The position numbers were made by a program, and so were the translations under genes. A stretch of DNA of 64,000 nt from Rhizobium sp. NXC14 (lineage in GTDB: Bacteria > Pseudomonadota > Alphaproteobacteria > Rhizobiales > Rhizobiaceae): positions 809,001-873,000 of the forward strand of contig NZ_CP021030.1 in NCBI RefSeq assembly GCF_002117485.1. The letters run 5' to 3'. Of this stretch, positions 36,549 to 46,275 are shown in pieces. A model generated the notes under the pieces. It was not told where the DNA came from, made no database searches, and saw only the letters and a list, made by a program, of their open reading frames with translations. Within the stretch, counting starts at the first letter, position 1, and each line of letters begins with the position of its first letter.

Positions 36549-37466
36549 TCAGCTCCTTCGCCGCCAAACCGGATTTGACAGTCTCGCCATCATGAAATCG
36601 GAAAGGACCTCGACCTTCGCTGGCCGGTTGCGAGCAGAAGGTGTGACGAAATACACTGCGCCTGTTGGCAGCGTCCAGCCGGGAAGGATCGGCTTCAGCC
36701 GGCCGTCTATGAGATAGTCATGTGCGAGAAACTCGGGTAGCTCGATGATCCCGAGGCCGCGTAGCGCCATTGGCACCAAAGCTTGCGAATTGGTTGCCTT
36801 GAGAGAGCCACTTGGTACGATGACCTCCTCCTTACCTTCACTGTTGCGCAGGCGCCAGACATCCTGCCGCGCCCTGTAGGAGTATCCGAGGCAATGATGA
36901 GCCGCTAGTTCGCTCGGATGTTCCGGCACGCCGTACCGATCGAGATATGCGGGTGCAGCGAGAATGAAGCGATCCACCGGCGTCAGCCTGCGCGCGACCA
37001 ATGACGAATCCGGCAGCACCGCGATTCTGAGCGCCGCATCAAAGCCTTCTCCTACGATATCGACGACGGCATCGCTCATGTGCAGGTCGATCGAAATCTC
37101 CGGAAAGAGCTCGAAAAACTCAGGCAGGACCGGCGCCAGCCAGCGTGTCCCGAAGGCCATCGGTGCGGCAAGCCTGATGAGCCCCTTCGGCCGGGTGGCA
37201 ATCTCCCTGGCAGTGTCCTCTGCCATCTCGGCTTCCGCATAGATTCGTGCGGCGCTGTCGACCAGTCGCAGGCCGAATTCAGTCAACGCGAGCTGCCGAG
37301 AGGTGCGGTTAAAGAGCCTTGCCCCCAGCCTGTGCTCAAGACGGCTCACGGCGCGCGAAACGGTCGGCACTGACACGCCGAGCGTCTGTGCAGCCCGAAG
37401 GAAAGAACGCTCTTCGGCGACCTTCGCAAACATCGCCAGACCCTCGAAATCGGGAAACTTGTTCAT
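36549..37466 (-). CDS. LysR-family transcriptional regulator
   Basis: 305 aa from ATG 37466; an ATG at 37526 would add 20 atypical residues. The helix-turn-helix is at about 5-64 (FAKVAEERSFLRAAQTLGVS, VSRAVSRLEHRLGARLFNRT) and the effector-binding domain at about 90-295, of the type GxRWLAPVLPEF. It is divergent from the SDR gene at 37561, so likely its regulator. The gap holds a TTCTTTC/GAAAGAA inverted repeat. The ligand is unknown. Confidence 0.9.
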   Translation of the reverse strand: MNKFPDFEGLAMFAKVAEERSFLRAAQTLGVSVPTVSRAVSRLEHRLGARLFNRTSRQLALTEFGLRLVDSAARIYAEAEMAEDTAREIATRPKGLIRLAAPMAFGTRWLAPVLPEFFELFPEISIDLHMSDAVVDIVGEGFDAALRIAVLPDSSLVARRLTPVDRFILAAPAYLDRYGVPEHPSELAAHHCLGYSYRARQDVWRLRNSEGKEEVIVPSGSLKATNSQALVPMALRGLGIIELPEFLAHDYLIDGRLKPILPGWTLPTGAVYFVTPSARNRPAKVEVLSDFMMARLSNPVWRRRS

Positions 37467-37492
37467 TTCATTTCTGAAACAATAGCTTTCAA

Positions 37493-37512
37493 TTCTTTCT
37501 ATTCCGAAAGAA
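37493..37512. promoter_or_regulatory. inverted repeat, candidate LysR operator
   Basis: TTCTTTC - 6 bases - GAAAGAA, a perfect 7-base inverted repeat in the 94-base gap between the divergent LysR and SDR genes. Autogenous LysR control from such a site is usual; binding is inferred. Confidence 0.5.
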
Positions 37513-37560
37513 TGCCCCCCGTCCATATCTCAGCTTCAGTCGAACCAAAGGAGACGACAA

Positions 37561-38316
37561 ATGACACAACGATTGAATGCGAAGATTGCGGTTATCACCG
37601 GCGCCACGTCTGGCATTGGCCTTGCAACGGCCAGGCGCTTCGTCGCTGAGGGCGCACGGGTTTTCATCACGGGCCGTCGCAAGGACGTTCTCGATGCGGC
37701 AGTCGCTGAGATCGGCGGCGGGGTTGTGGGAATTCAGGCTGACTCAGCCAATCCAGCCGACCTCGATCGCCTCTATGAACGGGTGAAGGCAGAAGCTGGG
37801 AAAGTCGACGTGCTCTTCGTCAACGCGGGTGGTGGCTCCATGTTGCCCCTCGGCGAAATTACCGAAGAGCAGTATGACGACACGTTCGATCGGAATGTGA
37901 AGGGAGTTCTCTTTACGGTCCAGAAGGCCTTGCCACTGCTTTCGACAGGATCATCGATCATCCTGACGGGATCGACAGCAGGCTCGACCGGGACACCCGC
38001 CTTCAGCGTTTACGCTGCATCGAAAGCCGCTCTGCGCAGTTTTGCGCGCAACTGGATCCTCGACTTGAAGGATCGCGGGATTCGGGTCAACACGCTTAGC
38101 CCTGGTCCGACGGAAACGACCGGACTGGTCGAATTGGCAGGTAAGGACCCAGTGCAACAGCAGGGCCTGCTTGACGCCCTGGCGGCCCAGGTGCCAATGG
38201 GCAGGGTCGGCCGTGCCGAGGAAGTTGCCGCTGCCGCACTCTTCCTCGCTTCGGAGGATTCCAGCTTCGTCACCGGTGCCGAACTCTTCGTCGATGGCGG
38301 CAGCGCCCAGGTGTGA
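37561..38316 (+). CDS. SDR family oxidoreductase
   Basis: 251 aa, classical short-chain dehydrogenase length. TGATSGIG at about 14-21 binds NAD(P), [11 protein letters not shown] follows, and the catalytic Ser/Tyr/Lys lie in [11 protein letters not shown] and [21 protein letters not shown] and the C-terminal [16 protein letters not shown] are standard. The Arg-rich loop ITGRRKD after strand 2 favours NADP. GAGACGACAA precedes the ATG. The reaction is not predictable. Divergent LysR at 36549 probably regulates it. Confidence 0.92.
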   Translation: MTQRLNAKIAVITGATSGIGLATARRFVAEGARVFITGRRKDVLDAAVAEIGGGVVGIQADSANPADLDRLYERVKAEAGKVDVLFVNAGGGSMLPLGEITEEQYDDTFDRNVKGVLFTVQKALPLLSTGSSIILTGSTAGSTGTPAFSVYAASKAALRSFARNWILDLKDRGIRVNTLSPGPTETTGLVELAGKDPVQQQGLLDALAAQVPMGRVGRAEEVAAAALFLASEDSSFVTGAELFVDGGSAQV

Positions 38317-38421
38317 AGACGATATCGGGTTTGCGGATGCCGGCGGCGAGCCGCTGGCACCCGCTTATCCTTTCCGCTAATGCTGCCAATGACATACGAA
38401 AGCGGAAAGGAAGTGGCGATC

Positions 38422-38838
38422 ATGACCGGCTATGAAATCTTCTGGCCACTCCTTGCCCATGTGGCCCTGGTCTATGGTCTCTACGGGCTTCTTGGCTTGA
38501 GGCGAAAGAAAATGGTCCGAGCCGGAAAAGTCGCTCGGTCGGATTACCGAGAAAATCGCGGCGAGCCGGTCGAAAGCCTCGTTGTGAAGAACGCTCTCGC
38601 CAACCAGTTCGAACTGCCGGTGCTCTTCTATGCCTGCAGCATTCTCCTTTATATCACGCAGGCCGACAACATCTTCACCGTCAGTCTTGCGTGGATCTTC
38701 GTCGCGCTGCGTTATGCTCACGCCGCCGTTCACGTCACCAGCAATGAAATGCGCTATCGCAGTCCTCTTTTTGCGGCAGGCTACCTTGTGCTCGCTGTCC
38801 TGTGGGTCTGGCTCGCTGTGTGGATGGCGATGGACTGA
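38422..38838 (+). CDS. MAPEG family membrane protein
   Basis: 138 aa from ATG 38422 (GGAAGTGG upstream; a longer frame begins at 38380). Four helices are typical of the MAPEG family: ILARY-type residues after helix 1 (LGLRRKKMVRAGKV), then NQFELPVLFYACSILLYIT and RYAHAAVHVTSNEMRYRS, which carries the conserved Arg/Asn. Bacterial members are often glutathione-linked or unknown. It lies about 105 bases after the SDR gene. Confidence 0.85.
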   Translation: MTGYEIFWPLLAHVALVYGLYGLLGLRRKKMVRAGKVARSDYRENRGEPVESLVVKNALANQFELPVLFYACSILLYITQADNIFTVSLAWIFVALRYAHAAVHVTSNEMRYRSPLFAAGYLVLAVLWVWLAVWMAMD

Positions 38839-39101
38839 CTTGCGTCGATCGCACCTGACCGAACGCGCGCCTGTACCAAGGTAGGTCCGCCGCTTATCCC
38901 TGTTCTCACACAACCTTTCGAAGTCTTTTCAATCCCCGTCAATTAGCGCGATATGCTGCGAGGGCTTGATTTCACAGGCTTTTGCCGGTCGTTAGAATGT
39001 GAACTTTTCCATTTACCGCTGATGAAGGCCTGCAATGTCATATCCGCTCGATGGGGTGGTGGCAGATAGCTCCTCCGCGAAACAATAAGAATGGGAGCGA
39101 C

Positions 39102-39734
39102 ATGGGCGCGGAAAGCATGGATCGCATCGGCTTGCGCAGGCAGCCGAAGCAGGAGCGCAGCATCCAGAGGCTGGATCTTATCCTCGCCGCCGCCGCCAAG
39201 ATCATCGCCAAAAAGGGCGTCAGCGCCATGCGGATGACGGAACTCGCGATCGCCGCCAAGGTACCGATCGGCTCGGTTTACCAGTATTTTCCCGAGAAGG
39301 CGGCGATCGTAAAAGCCCTGTTCGACCAGCACGCTTCGGCGATCCAGGCGAAGACGGCGGCGATGTTCAGCGATGTGCAGTCACTCGATCAGGCCCTCGA
39401 TCGCGTCTGCGCCACCATCGACTGGTATTACGAATCTTATCGCGACGATCCCGTCTATCGCGGCGTCTGGATGGGAACCGAAACCGATCAGGATCTGCTT
39501 CGGCTGAACATCGAGCATAGCGGTCGCGTCGCCGGTATCTTTCATGACGCCGTAAGCAGGTTGGCTCCCGACCTTTGCGACGAGGAAATGTTCGCGCGCA
39601 CTTACCTTTTCAGCCACCTGATCGGCGCCGTCGTCCGGCTTGCCGCTGTCAGCGAAGAGACCATAGCGCGGTGCATGCTCGGCGAGTGGAAGCGCGTCAT
39701 CCGCGCCTCCCTTTTTGCAGCCAGCGCCGCCTGA
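39102..39734 (+). CDS. TetR/AcrR family transcriptional regulator
   Basis: 210 aa from ATG 39102, with GGGAGCG upstream; an ATG at 39051 has no RBS. DNA-binding domain at about 14-60: RSIQRLDLILAAAAKIIAKK, then MTELAIAAKVPIGSVYQYFP is the recognition helix with the YxYF end. The all-helical ligand domain fills the rest and contains WYYESYRDDPVYRGVW. No target is adjacent on the same strand. Confidence 0.9.
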   Translation: MGAESMDRIGLRRQPKQERSIQRLDLILAAAAKIIAKKGVSAMRMTELAIAAKVPIGSVYQYFPEKAAIVKALFDQHASAIQAKTAAMFSDVQSLDQALDRVCATIDWYYESYRDDPVYRGVWMGTETDQDLLRLNIEHSGRVAGIFHDAVSRLAPDLCDEEMFARTYLFSHLIGAVVRLAAVSEETIARCMLGEWKRVIRASLFAASAA

Positions 39735-39740
39735 GCCTTT

Positions 39741-40697
39741 CTACCAGCTCGGCACCATGTTGGCGGCCTTCGGCCGCGGGTAAAGCCGCGCCTGAGCCGA
39801 TTTGACATCCGCGTCCAGACCGTCGTCGACGACAGCCGGCGTGATGTTGTCGAGGCAGGCAGTGATATGCGCCGTAATCGCGTTCATCAGCGACAGCGAG
39901 ACGCCTGGCCGCTTCATGATGCCGATCTGCACCGGCGGCAGCGCCGGGAAACCGTCGGCCTGGCTTAGCACCTTCATGCCCGTCCGCAGCGCCGATTCCG
40001 GCATGACCGAGACCGCCATGCCGGCCAGCACCGCCGCGGCGACGACGGTGCAGGACCAGCTGGTGAACAGGATCTGGTGCTCGCGGCCTACGGCATCGAG
40101 AGCCGAGCAGGCGAGCTGGCGCCATTGGCAGTCGCGGCGGCCGACGGCAAGCGGCACCGGCGCGTCGTCGCGGATCGGATGGTTTGCCGAGCCGACCCAG
40201 CAGAGCGGCTCGGTTCTCACCACATCGGACATGCGCTCGCGCGGATTGTGGGTGACGAGCGCGATGTCGAGCTCACCCTTGTGCATGCGCTCGGCGAGAT
40301 CCACCGAGGGCTCGCAGACGATGTAGAGCTCGACGTTCGGATGGGTCTTGGCAAAGCGGCCGATGATTTCAGGCATATAGCGGTCGGCATAATCATCCGG
40401 CGTACCGATGCGCAGCGTCCCCTCCAGCCTGTTGTCGTCGAAGGCGGCGATCGCCTCATTGTTGAGGCGGATGATGCGGCGGGCGTAATTGAGCAGTTTT
40501 TCCCCCTCGACCGTCAGCCGGTTACCGCGGCCGTCCTTGATGAACAGCTGCTTGCCGATGCGCTCTTCGAGACGGCGCATCTGCATGGAGACGGCGGATT
40601 GGGTCTTGTAGACCCTGTCGGCGGCCTTGGTGAAGCTGCCGGAATCGACGATGGCGATGAAAGTCTGCAACTGGTCGAGATCAAGAGGCGCGGACAT
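39741..40697 (-). CDS. LysR-family transcriptional regulator
   Basis: 318 aa. DNA-binding domain DLDQLQTFIAIVDSGSFTKA and VYKTQSAVSMQMRRLEERIG at the N-terminus; the effector domain follows at about 90-300 (TLRIGTPDDYADRYMPEII, ALVTHNPRERMSD). It is transcribed away from the DUF1127 gene at 41005. ATGATAATCAT (40721-40731), a perfect short palindrome just upstream of its start, may be the operator. Its stop is 6 bases from the TetR stop (convergent). Confidence 0.9.
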   Translation of the reverse strand: MSAPLDLDQLQTFIAIVDSGSFTKAADRVYKTQSAVSMQMRRLEERIGKQLFIKDGRGNRLTVEGEKLLNYARRIIRLNNEAIAAFDDNRLEGTLRIGTPDDYADRYMPEIIGRFAKTHPNVELYIVCEPSVDLAERMHKGELDIALVTHNPRERMSDVVRTEPLCWVGSANHPIRDDAPVPLAVGRRDCQWRQLACSALDAVGREHQILFTSWSCTVVAAAVLAGMAVSVMPESALRTGMKVLSQADGFPALPPVQIGIMKRPGVSLSLMNAITAHITACLDNITPAVVDDGLDADVKSAQARLYPRPKAANMVPSW

Positions 40698-40825
40698 GGG
40701 TTCACCTATAAAGATAGCTGATGATAATCATTAGAAACATTCGTTGGACTGATCAATAGGTCTTTGGCATCTTCGAGATGCAAATCAAGCAAAGTGTAGG
40801 ACAGACACCCTGCCTGTCCTAGAGC

Positions 40826-40922
40826 GCCGCGCGTCTTTTCAGACGCGCAAAAGGACGCTGTAGCATTTTGAGTGGCTGCATAATTTTATCCTTAAATCAA
40901 TTCCGATTTAAGGAATTAAGCA
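40826..40922. repeat. rhizobial intergenic palindromic repeat (RIME-like)
   Basis: Contains GCGCGTCTTTTCAGACGCGC and a second palindrome CCTTAAATC ... GATTTAAGG separated by GGACGCTGTAGCATTTTGAG. This two-palindrome arrangement is a common intergenic repeat in Rhizobium. Assignment to the RIME class is from memory of its look, not a search. Confidence 0.7.
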
Positions 40923-41004
40923 GTGCCGAATCCAGCCTGCTCCCTTCCGCACGACCTCGCGGCAGGGGTGGGTTGTTGCGTGCCCCGAAAGAAAGGAGAG
41001 TTCG

Positions 41005-41304
41005 ATGCACACGACAGACCGGACACTAGAACTCGACTGCGGTAGGCTTACCCCGACGTTTTACCAGCGTCTGGCGGCAGGCCTTGCGCCGTTGACCTTC
41101 CTCTTTCGCGTGTTCCGCAATCGCATGGAGATCAACGCGCTGCATGATCTGAACGACGCGCAGCTGAGGGACATCGGCCTCACCCGGGCCGACCTGACCT
41201 CGGCGTTCCTGGCCTCGACTTTTTTTGAGGACCCGTCGGAACATCTGACGCGCTCGGCGCGTAATCGTTGGCGCCTGCAGTTCTTCCGCTCCTCCGACGA
41301 GTAG
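41005..41304 (+). CDS. DUF1127 domain protein (99 aa)
   Basis: AAAGGAGAG lies just upstream of the ATG. The DUF1127 core RMEINALHDLNDAQLRDIGL is at about 45-64, followed by TRADLTSAF. Members are small Arg-rich alphaproteobacterial proteins; some affect RNA turnover, phosphate or stress responses. Here the core is embedded in a longer protein with a basic end (RSARNRWRLQFF). A terminator follows at 41351, so it is a single transcript. Confidence 0.88.
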   Translation: MHTTDRTLELDCGRLTPTFYQRLAAGLAPLTFLFRVFRNRMEINALHDLNDAQLRDIGLTRADLTSAFLASTFFEDPSEHLTRSARNRWRLQFFRSSDE

Positions 41305-41350
41305 GAGCGCGAGTTTCCCCGCAGGGTGATAGCCAATAGCCCTGCCGCTT

Positions 41351-41391
41351 GACCCGGTGATCGGCTTTCCCAGCCATCGCCGGGTCTTTTT
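41351..41391 (+). terminator. rho-independent terminator
   Basis: GACCCGG (41351-41357) pairs with CCGGGTC (41380-41386), followed by a T run. It lies 50 bases after the DUF1127 stop and before the convergent DUF937 gene. Confidence 0.8.
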
Positions 41392-41425
41392 ATGCGTGCC
41401 GGATGTCGCCTGGACGCGACGCGCG

Positions 41426-42289
41426 TTAGGTCTCTGACGAAGGCTTCGGCCGGTAGGTTTCGAAGATCGCCTCCAGATTCCTCTGATAGCTCTTCTGCAC
41501 CTCCAGCCCGCTGTCGAACATGGCGTTCAGCATGTCGGCATAGCTCTCGGCATTGAGTTTTTGCTCTTCCTTCGGCGCTGCCTGCGTCTTCGCTGCCGGC
41601 TTTTGGGCCGCCGGCTGCTGGCTGAGGCCGGCCATCATCTCCTGGAAAGCCTTGGCGAAGGGATTGTCGAGGAAGGGGTTGGGTTGAGGCGCCGGTTCGG
41701 GCTTCGGTGCCGAAAACATCGTCTGCATCGCTTGCGTGAACGGGTTGTCGAAGATGCTGGCTTCAGGAGCAGTCTTTGGCTTCGGTGCGAAGCCCGTGCT
41801 TTCCAGCCATTTCTGGATGGTCTCGCCCATCGCCGTGTTGACGAAGGGATTGACGGGCGCGGCCATCTGACCGGTCGTTTGCTTGAAGAGCCCGCCCATC
41901 AGCGTATCTGCCAGCACCGGCAGCATCTGTTTGTAGATTTCCTGCCCGATCCCGGTCATCTGGGCGGCCTGGGCTGCGATCGCCCGCGAAACCTCTTTGG
42001 AGCCGAAGAGCTGGGCGAGGATACTGTTGCCGTCGGAAATGCCCTCAGGCGTGAAAGCCCGGCTCATATCTTCGAAATAACGTGCGTAATTGCCGGAGGC
42101 GACGGCCTGCATCAATCCGACGAAATCGTAAGGATTGCTGGTGCTGCGCTTCAGGCCGGCGGAAAAGGCCGGCATCAGCGCGGCCATGGCCTTCGTTGCC
42201 TGCTCCTGAGCCAAGTTGAATTGACGGGCGACCGCTTCCATCGCTGCGCCGTTCTGCGCCTGCATCATCATGTCGAAGAGTGGCAGCAT
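41426..42289 (-). CDS. DUF937 domain protein
   Basis: 287 aa. The N-terminal half is the DUF937 helical repeat (MLPLFDMMMQAQNG, ARQFNLAQEQATKAMAALMP, FSAGLKRSTSN). The middle is Ala/Pro/Gln-rich (PKPEPAPQPNPF, QPAAQKPAAKTQAA), likely disordered, with repeated NPF motifs (NPFVN, NPFTQAM, NPFLDNPFAKAF). A short helical C-terminus (YADMLNAMFDSGLEVQKSYQ) follows. Function unknown; no signal peptide. It is a single gene between convergent or divergent units. Confidence 0.82.
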   Translation of the reverse strand: MLPLFDMMMQAQNGAAMEAVARQFNLAQEQATKAMAALMPAFSAGLKRSTSNPYDFVGLMQAVASGNYARYFEDMSRAFTPEGISDGNSILAQLFGSKEVSRAIAAQAAQMTGIGQEIYKQMLPVLADTLMGGLFKQTTGQMAAPVNPFVNTAMGETIQKWLESTGFAPKPKTAPEASIFDNPFTQAMQTMFSAPKPEPAPQPNPFLDNPFAKAFQEMMAGLSQQPAAQKPAAKTQAAPKEEQKLNAESYADMLNAMFDSGLEVQKSYQRNLEAIFETYRPKPSSET

Positions 42290-42440
42290 GGAGGTCCCTT
42301 TCCCCGAGTCGTGACGCGTGTAACGCCACTATATCCGGAAAAGGTAATGTGCAAACGGCTTTTTGCCATAAGAACTTAAAGCCGTTCCGGCAAAGGCGCG
42401 GAGCGAGGTATCCAAGCTGGAGAGTGCCGGTGCGGCAAAC

Positions 42441-43814
42441 CTAATACTGGTAGTCCTCGAAGACCGGCTCGACGGAAAGCTGCCAGCGGCCGTGATAGAG
42501 CGACAGCAGATCCTCGGCGAGCGTCGCCTTCTTGGCGAGCACTTCGTCGAGCGGCGCCAGGAAGATGCTCTCGTCCTGCCCTTCGCCGTTGAGCTTGCCG
42601 CGGGCTTTGAGGCCGGCCCTCGATATGCCCAACACCTCGCGTGCCGTCTCGAGAAGCGAGTGCCCGCGAAATTCAGCCTGCAGCCCTTCGGCCGGAACGG
42701 CGTTGCGCAGGGCGCTGACCTCGGCAAAGCTCCAATCCTTGGTCAGCTGGTCGGCTGCCTCGAGGGCTGCATCTTCATAGAGCAGGCCGACCCAGAAGGC
42801 CGGCAGTGCACAGATGCGCCGCCACGGGCCGCCGTCGGCACCGCGCATTTCGAGAAAACGCTTCAGCCGCACGTCGGGGAAGAGCGTCGAAAGATGGTTC
42901 GTCCAGTCGCCCATCGTCGGCTCCGGATCGGCGACCTCGCCCTTCAAGGCGCCGTTCATGAACTGGCGGAAGGTGACGTGCGTGCAGTCGTGATAGCGCC
43001 CGTTGCGGACGATGAAATACATCGGTATGTCGAGCGCCCATTCGGCGTAGTCGCGGAAACCGAAGTCGTCGCGGAAGGTGAAGTCGAGCAGGCCGGCGCG
43101 TCGGTTGTCGACATCGCGCCAGATATCGCCACGCCAGGAAAGCAAACCGTTCGGCTTGCCTTCGGTGAAGGGCGAGGAGGCAAACAGCGCAGTCGCCAGC
43201 GATTGCAGCTTCATCGAGACACGCATCTTCTTGCGCATGTCGTCTTCCGAGGAGAAATCGAGATTCACCTGGATCGTGCAGGTGCGATACATCATGTCGA
43301 GACCCTTGGTGCCGACCTTCGGCATATAGCGGGTCATGATCTCGTAGCGCGATTTCGGCATCTGCGGAGTCTCGGCATAGGTCCATTTCGGACTGCCGCC
43401 GATGCCGAGGAAACGGATGCCCATTGGTTCGGCGATCTCGCGCAGCGTCGCCAGGTGCTGGTTCGATTCCTTGCAGGTCTGATGGATCGTTTCCAGCGGC
43501 GCGCCGGAGAGTTCGAACTGGCCGCCGGGTTCGATCGAGATCGCGCCCATGCCGTTCTGTTCGGCAAGGCCGATGATGTTGCCGCCGTCCACGATCGGCT
43601 CCCAGCCGCTCTTTTTCTGCAGGCCGGTGAGCAGGGCAGAAATGCTCTCATCGCCAAAATAGGGAACCGGGCTGTTGTCGGCGCGGAAGAAGGCGAACTT
43701 CTCATGTTCGGTGCCGATCCGGAAGCGCTCCCGCGGCTTGTTGCCCGCGGCGATGTAATCGGTCAGATCCTGAACCGAAGAGAGCGGCGTCTGGTCGGTA
43801 GTGTCGCGGGCCAT
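42441..43814 (-). CDS. gshA: glutamate-cysteine ligase (plant/proteobacterial type)
   Basis: 457 aa. Makes gamma-glutamylcysteine from Glu, Cys and ATP, the first step of glutathione synthesis. It belongs to the alphaproteobacterial/plant GCL group: FRIGTEHEKFAF at about 31-42, ISIEPGGQFELSGAPL at about 91-106, GIGGSPKWTYAETPQMPKSR and MYRTCTIQVNLDF mark the metal/ATP and Glu sites. FLEMRGADGGPWRR and FWVGLLYED occur in the last third. Length is as expected. Plant-type enzymes can be controlled by disulfides; that is not tested here. Confidence 0.95.
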   Translation of the reverse strand: MARDTTDQTPLSSVQDLTDYIAAGNKPRERFRIGTEHEKFAFFRADNSPVPYFGDESISALLTGLQKKSGWEPIVDGGNIIGLAEQNGMGAISIEPGGQFELSGAPLETIHQTCKESNQHLATLREIAEPMGIRFLGIGGSPKWTYAETPQMPKSRYEIMTRYMPKVGTKGLDMMYRTCTIQVNLDFSSEDDMRKKMRVSMKLQSLATALFASSPFTEGKPNGLLSWRGDIWRDVDNRRAGLLDFTFRDDFGFRDYAEWALDIPMYFIVRNGRYHDCTHVTFRQFMNGALKGEVADPEPTMGDWTNHLSTLFPDVRLKRFLEMRGADGGPWRRICALPAFWVGLLYEDAALEAADQLTKDWSFAEVSALRNAVPAEGLQAEFRGHSLLETAREVLGISRAGLKARGKLNGEGQDESIFLAPLDEVLAKKATLAEDLLSLYHGRWQLSVEPVFEDYQY

Positions 43815-43959
43815 GCGGGGTACCTGTATTCAAGAAGGCGCCCAGGGGGGCGGGCAGTTGGAAGGTGATTAGGACCCAAGCCACGTTTGTTGCAAGTGAA
43901 ATTCTTTCAACGACGCATCAAAAAAACAGCAGTGATTTCCGCGTCAACCGTTTTCCCGG

Positions 43960-44697
43960 TCACGTCCAGTCGCCGATCGCCGCCTGGACCACCGCCAGCG
44001 CCGCAACGGCCGCCGTATCTGCCCTGAGGATGCGCGGCCCGAGCGGAATGGCGGTGACGAAATCGAGGCTTCGAAGCCGCGCCCGCTCTTCTTCCGAAAA
44101 GCCGCCTTCCGGCCCGACGAGCAGAGCGAGATGCCTTTCCTGGATGGCTGCCAGCACCGGCAGCGGGTTTTGCCCGGCATCGCCCTCGTCGCAATAGATG
44201 ATGCGCCGCTCGCTCGGCCAATGGTCGAGCAGATCGAAAAGTCTCACTGGTTCCGCCACATCAGGGATGCCGAGAACGCCGCATTGCTCCGCCGCCTCGA
44301 CGACATTGGCACGCAGTTTGTCGAGATTGGTGATTTTGCCCTGCACGTGCTGGGTCATGACGGGCTGCAGCAAGCCGGCGCCCATTTCGACAGCCTTCTG
44401 CACGAGATAATCCATGCGGCCGACTTTGAGCGGCGCGAAGAGATAATGCAGGTCGCAAGGCGCCGGCTGTGGCCGCGTCTGCTCGATCGCCGTCAGCTGG
44501 ATGCGTTTGCGCGTGGGGAAGGAGAGGGAGGCCTTCCACTCGCCGTCCCGGCCGTTGAAGAGCAGGATCTCCGCAGCGTTCTCCATTCTCAGCACATTGG
44601 CGAGATAGTTGAACTGATCGGCATTCGCCTCCACGACGGCGCCGCTGGAAAGGGGCGCGTCGACGAAAAGCCGTTGCATGCGGAAATTGGCGCGCAT
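43960..44697 (-). CDS. rsmE: 16S rRNA m3U1498 methyltransferase
   Basis: 245 aa from ATG 44697; ATG 44679 (MQRLFVD) is also possible and 44742 is too early. An N-terminal PUA-like domain ([20 protein letters not shown]) precedes the SPOUT knot at the C-terminus: [14 protein letters not shown], then [22 protein letters not shown]. The knot motifs GPEGG and LGxRILRxET-like (here RADT, not RTET) are conserved enough. It acts on 16S rRNA in the 30S subunit. The Pit transporter gene ends 18 bases upstream. Confidence 0.92.
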   Translation of the reverse strand: MRANFRMQRLFVDAPLSSGAVVEANADQFNYLANVLRMENAAEILLFNGRDGEWKASLSFPTRKRIQLTAIEQTRPQPAPCDLHYLFAPLKVGRMDYLVQKAVEMGAGLLQPVMTQHVQGKITNLDKLRANVVEAAEQCGVLGIPDVAEPVRLFDLLDHWPSERRIIYCDEGDAGQNPLPVLAAIQERHLALLVGPEGGFSEEERARLRSLDFVTAIPLGPRILRADTAAVAALAVVQAAIGDWT

Positions 44698-44714
44698 TCG
44701 AAAAACCTGGAGCC

Positions 44715-46211
44715 TCAGATGAAGAGCGCGAACATAACCCAATAAATCATCGCTGCAAGCGTCGCCGAAACCGGGACGGTAATGATCCAGGCCGCGATGA
44801 TCGTCATGAAATGTGAGCGGCGCACGAGGTAGCGCCGCCGCCTTTCATGAATGTTCGGCTCCTCCGGTTCATCCAGTTCCCAGCTCTCGGCCTTGCGCCT
44901 GATATAGGCGATGCGGCGCTTGGAACGGCGGGTGTACCATTCGCGGAAGAAGCCGACGCCGAAGACGGCGCCGACGGCAATATGCGTGGTGCTGACCGGC
45001 AGGCCGAGCCAGGAGGCGACGATGACGGTGAAAGCGGTCGACAGCGCGACGCAATAGGCGCGCATCGGGTTGAGCTTGGTGATCTCTTCGCCGACGAGGC
45101 GGATGAGGCGCGGCCCGAAGAGCAGCAGGCCGACGGAGATGCCGAAGGCGCCGATCAGCATTACCCAGAGGGGCGGATGGCCGACGCCGTCGCCGCCGAT
45201 ACCCACCGAATGGACGATCGCCGAAAGCGGCCCGACTGCGTTCGAAACGTCGTTTGCGCCATGCGCGAATGACAGCAGCGCCGCCGAGCCGATCAGCGGC
45301 AGCCGGAACAGCACCCGCAGTGAGCTATTGCGGTTTTCGAGATCCCGCGCCTGGGCGAGGACGAGCGGCCGAACGGCAAGCCAGCTCACCAGCCCCATGC
45401 CGATTCCGATCAGAATGACGGTGAAGGGCGGAAATCTGCCGATCGGCGACAGCTGCAGCAGCATATAGGCCATGAAGCCGCCGGCCATCGTCGCGACAAA
45501 CACCGGCACCCAGCGCCGCGCCGCTGCGATTTTGTCGTCGCGATAGATGATGAGGGTCTTGACGAGATAGAGCAGACCGGCCGCGATCAGTCCGCCGAGC
45601 AGCGGCGAGGTGATCCAGCTCGAGGTGATCTCAAACATCACCCGCCAATTCACCGGCTCCGGCCCCACAGCGGAGATGCCGGCCCCGATCACTGCGCCGA
45701 CGATCGCATGCGTGGTGGAAACCGGCGCATTCATCCAGGTTGCAAGGTTGATCCAAAGGGCTGCGGCGGTCAGCGCCGCCATCATGATCCAGCCGAGCAC
45801 CGCCGGCGACACCTGGCCGGCATCGACGATGTCGGAGGAAATCGTCTTGACCACTTCGCCGCCCGCGATCGTAGCGCCTAAGACCTCGAAGATCGCAGCG
45901 ATGACAAGCGCCTGGCCCATCGTCATGGCGCGTGCGCCTACGGCCGCACCGACATTGTTGGTCACGTCATTGGCGCCGATATTCATCGCCATGTAGCCGG
46001 CAAGGGCCGCTGCCGCCACGACGAGCACGGCGCCCGGACGGTCGAAGACGTAGACGCCTGCAAAGAGCATGACGATGCCGACGAAAATCAGCCCGAGCCC
46101 AGGCGCCACCAGCCGCCGCGCAACATGCTTCGCCGCGTCCTCGACATAGGTAATCTTATCGAGGTCCTTGTCGAGCGTGCGTTTCGTCAGAACTGCGGGA
46201 CGGGGCGGCAT
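44715..46211 (-). CDS. pit: inorganic phosphate transporter, Pit family
   Basis: 498 aa, about twelve membrane helices, with the two inverted PHO4 signature repeats: [19 protein letters not shown] and [37 protein letters not shown] and [15 protein letters not shown] repeat the other half. Low-affinity Pi (metal-phosphate) uptake with protons. N-terminal ([13 protein letters not shown]) and C-terminal tails are cytoplasmic. In rhizobia Pit is often tied to pho regulation, but no phoU-like gene is adjacent here. Confidence 0.93.
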   Translation of the reverse strand: MPPRPAVLTKRTLDKDLDKITYVEDAAKHVARRLVAPGLGLIFVGIVMLFAGVYVFDRPGAVLVVAAAALAGYMAMNIGANDVTNNVGAAVGARAMTMGQALVIAAIFEVLGATIAGGEVVKTISSDIVDAGQVSPAVLGWIMMAALTAAALWINLATWMNAPVSTTHAIVGAVIGAGISAVGPEPVNWRVMFEITSSWITSPLLGGLIAAGLLYLVKTLIIYRDDKIAAARRWVPVFVATMAGGFMAYMLLQLSPIGRFPPFTVILIGIGMGLVSWLAVRPLVLAQARDLENRNSSLRVLFRLPLIGSAALLSFAHGANDVSNAVGPLSAIVHSVGIGGDGVGHPPLWVMLIGAFGISVGLLLFGPRLIRLVGEEITKLNPMRAYCVALSTAFTVIVASWLGLPVSTTHIAVGAVFGVGFFREWYTRRSKRRIAYIRRKAESWELDEPEEPNIHERRRRYLVRRSHFMTIIAAWIITVPVSATLAAMIYWVMFALFI

Positions 46212-46275
46212 TCATTTTCCTGAAGGATGAAATCTGCTTCTACGCTGCTTTCCTAGCAGTGCAAGATGGCAGGAT

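Noticed and set aside
42492..43868. 458-codon plus-strand open frame
   Set aside because: It is the antisense shadow of gshA, with no motif and no ribosome-binding site.
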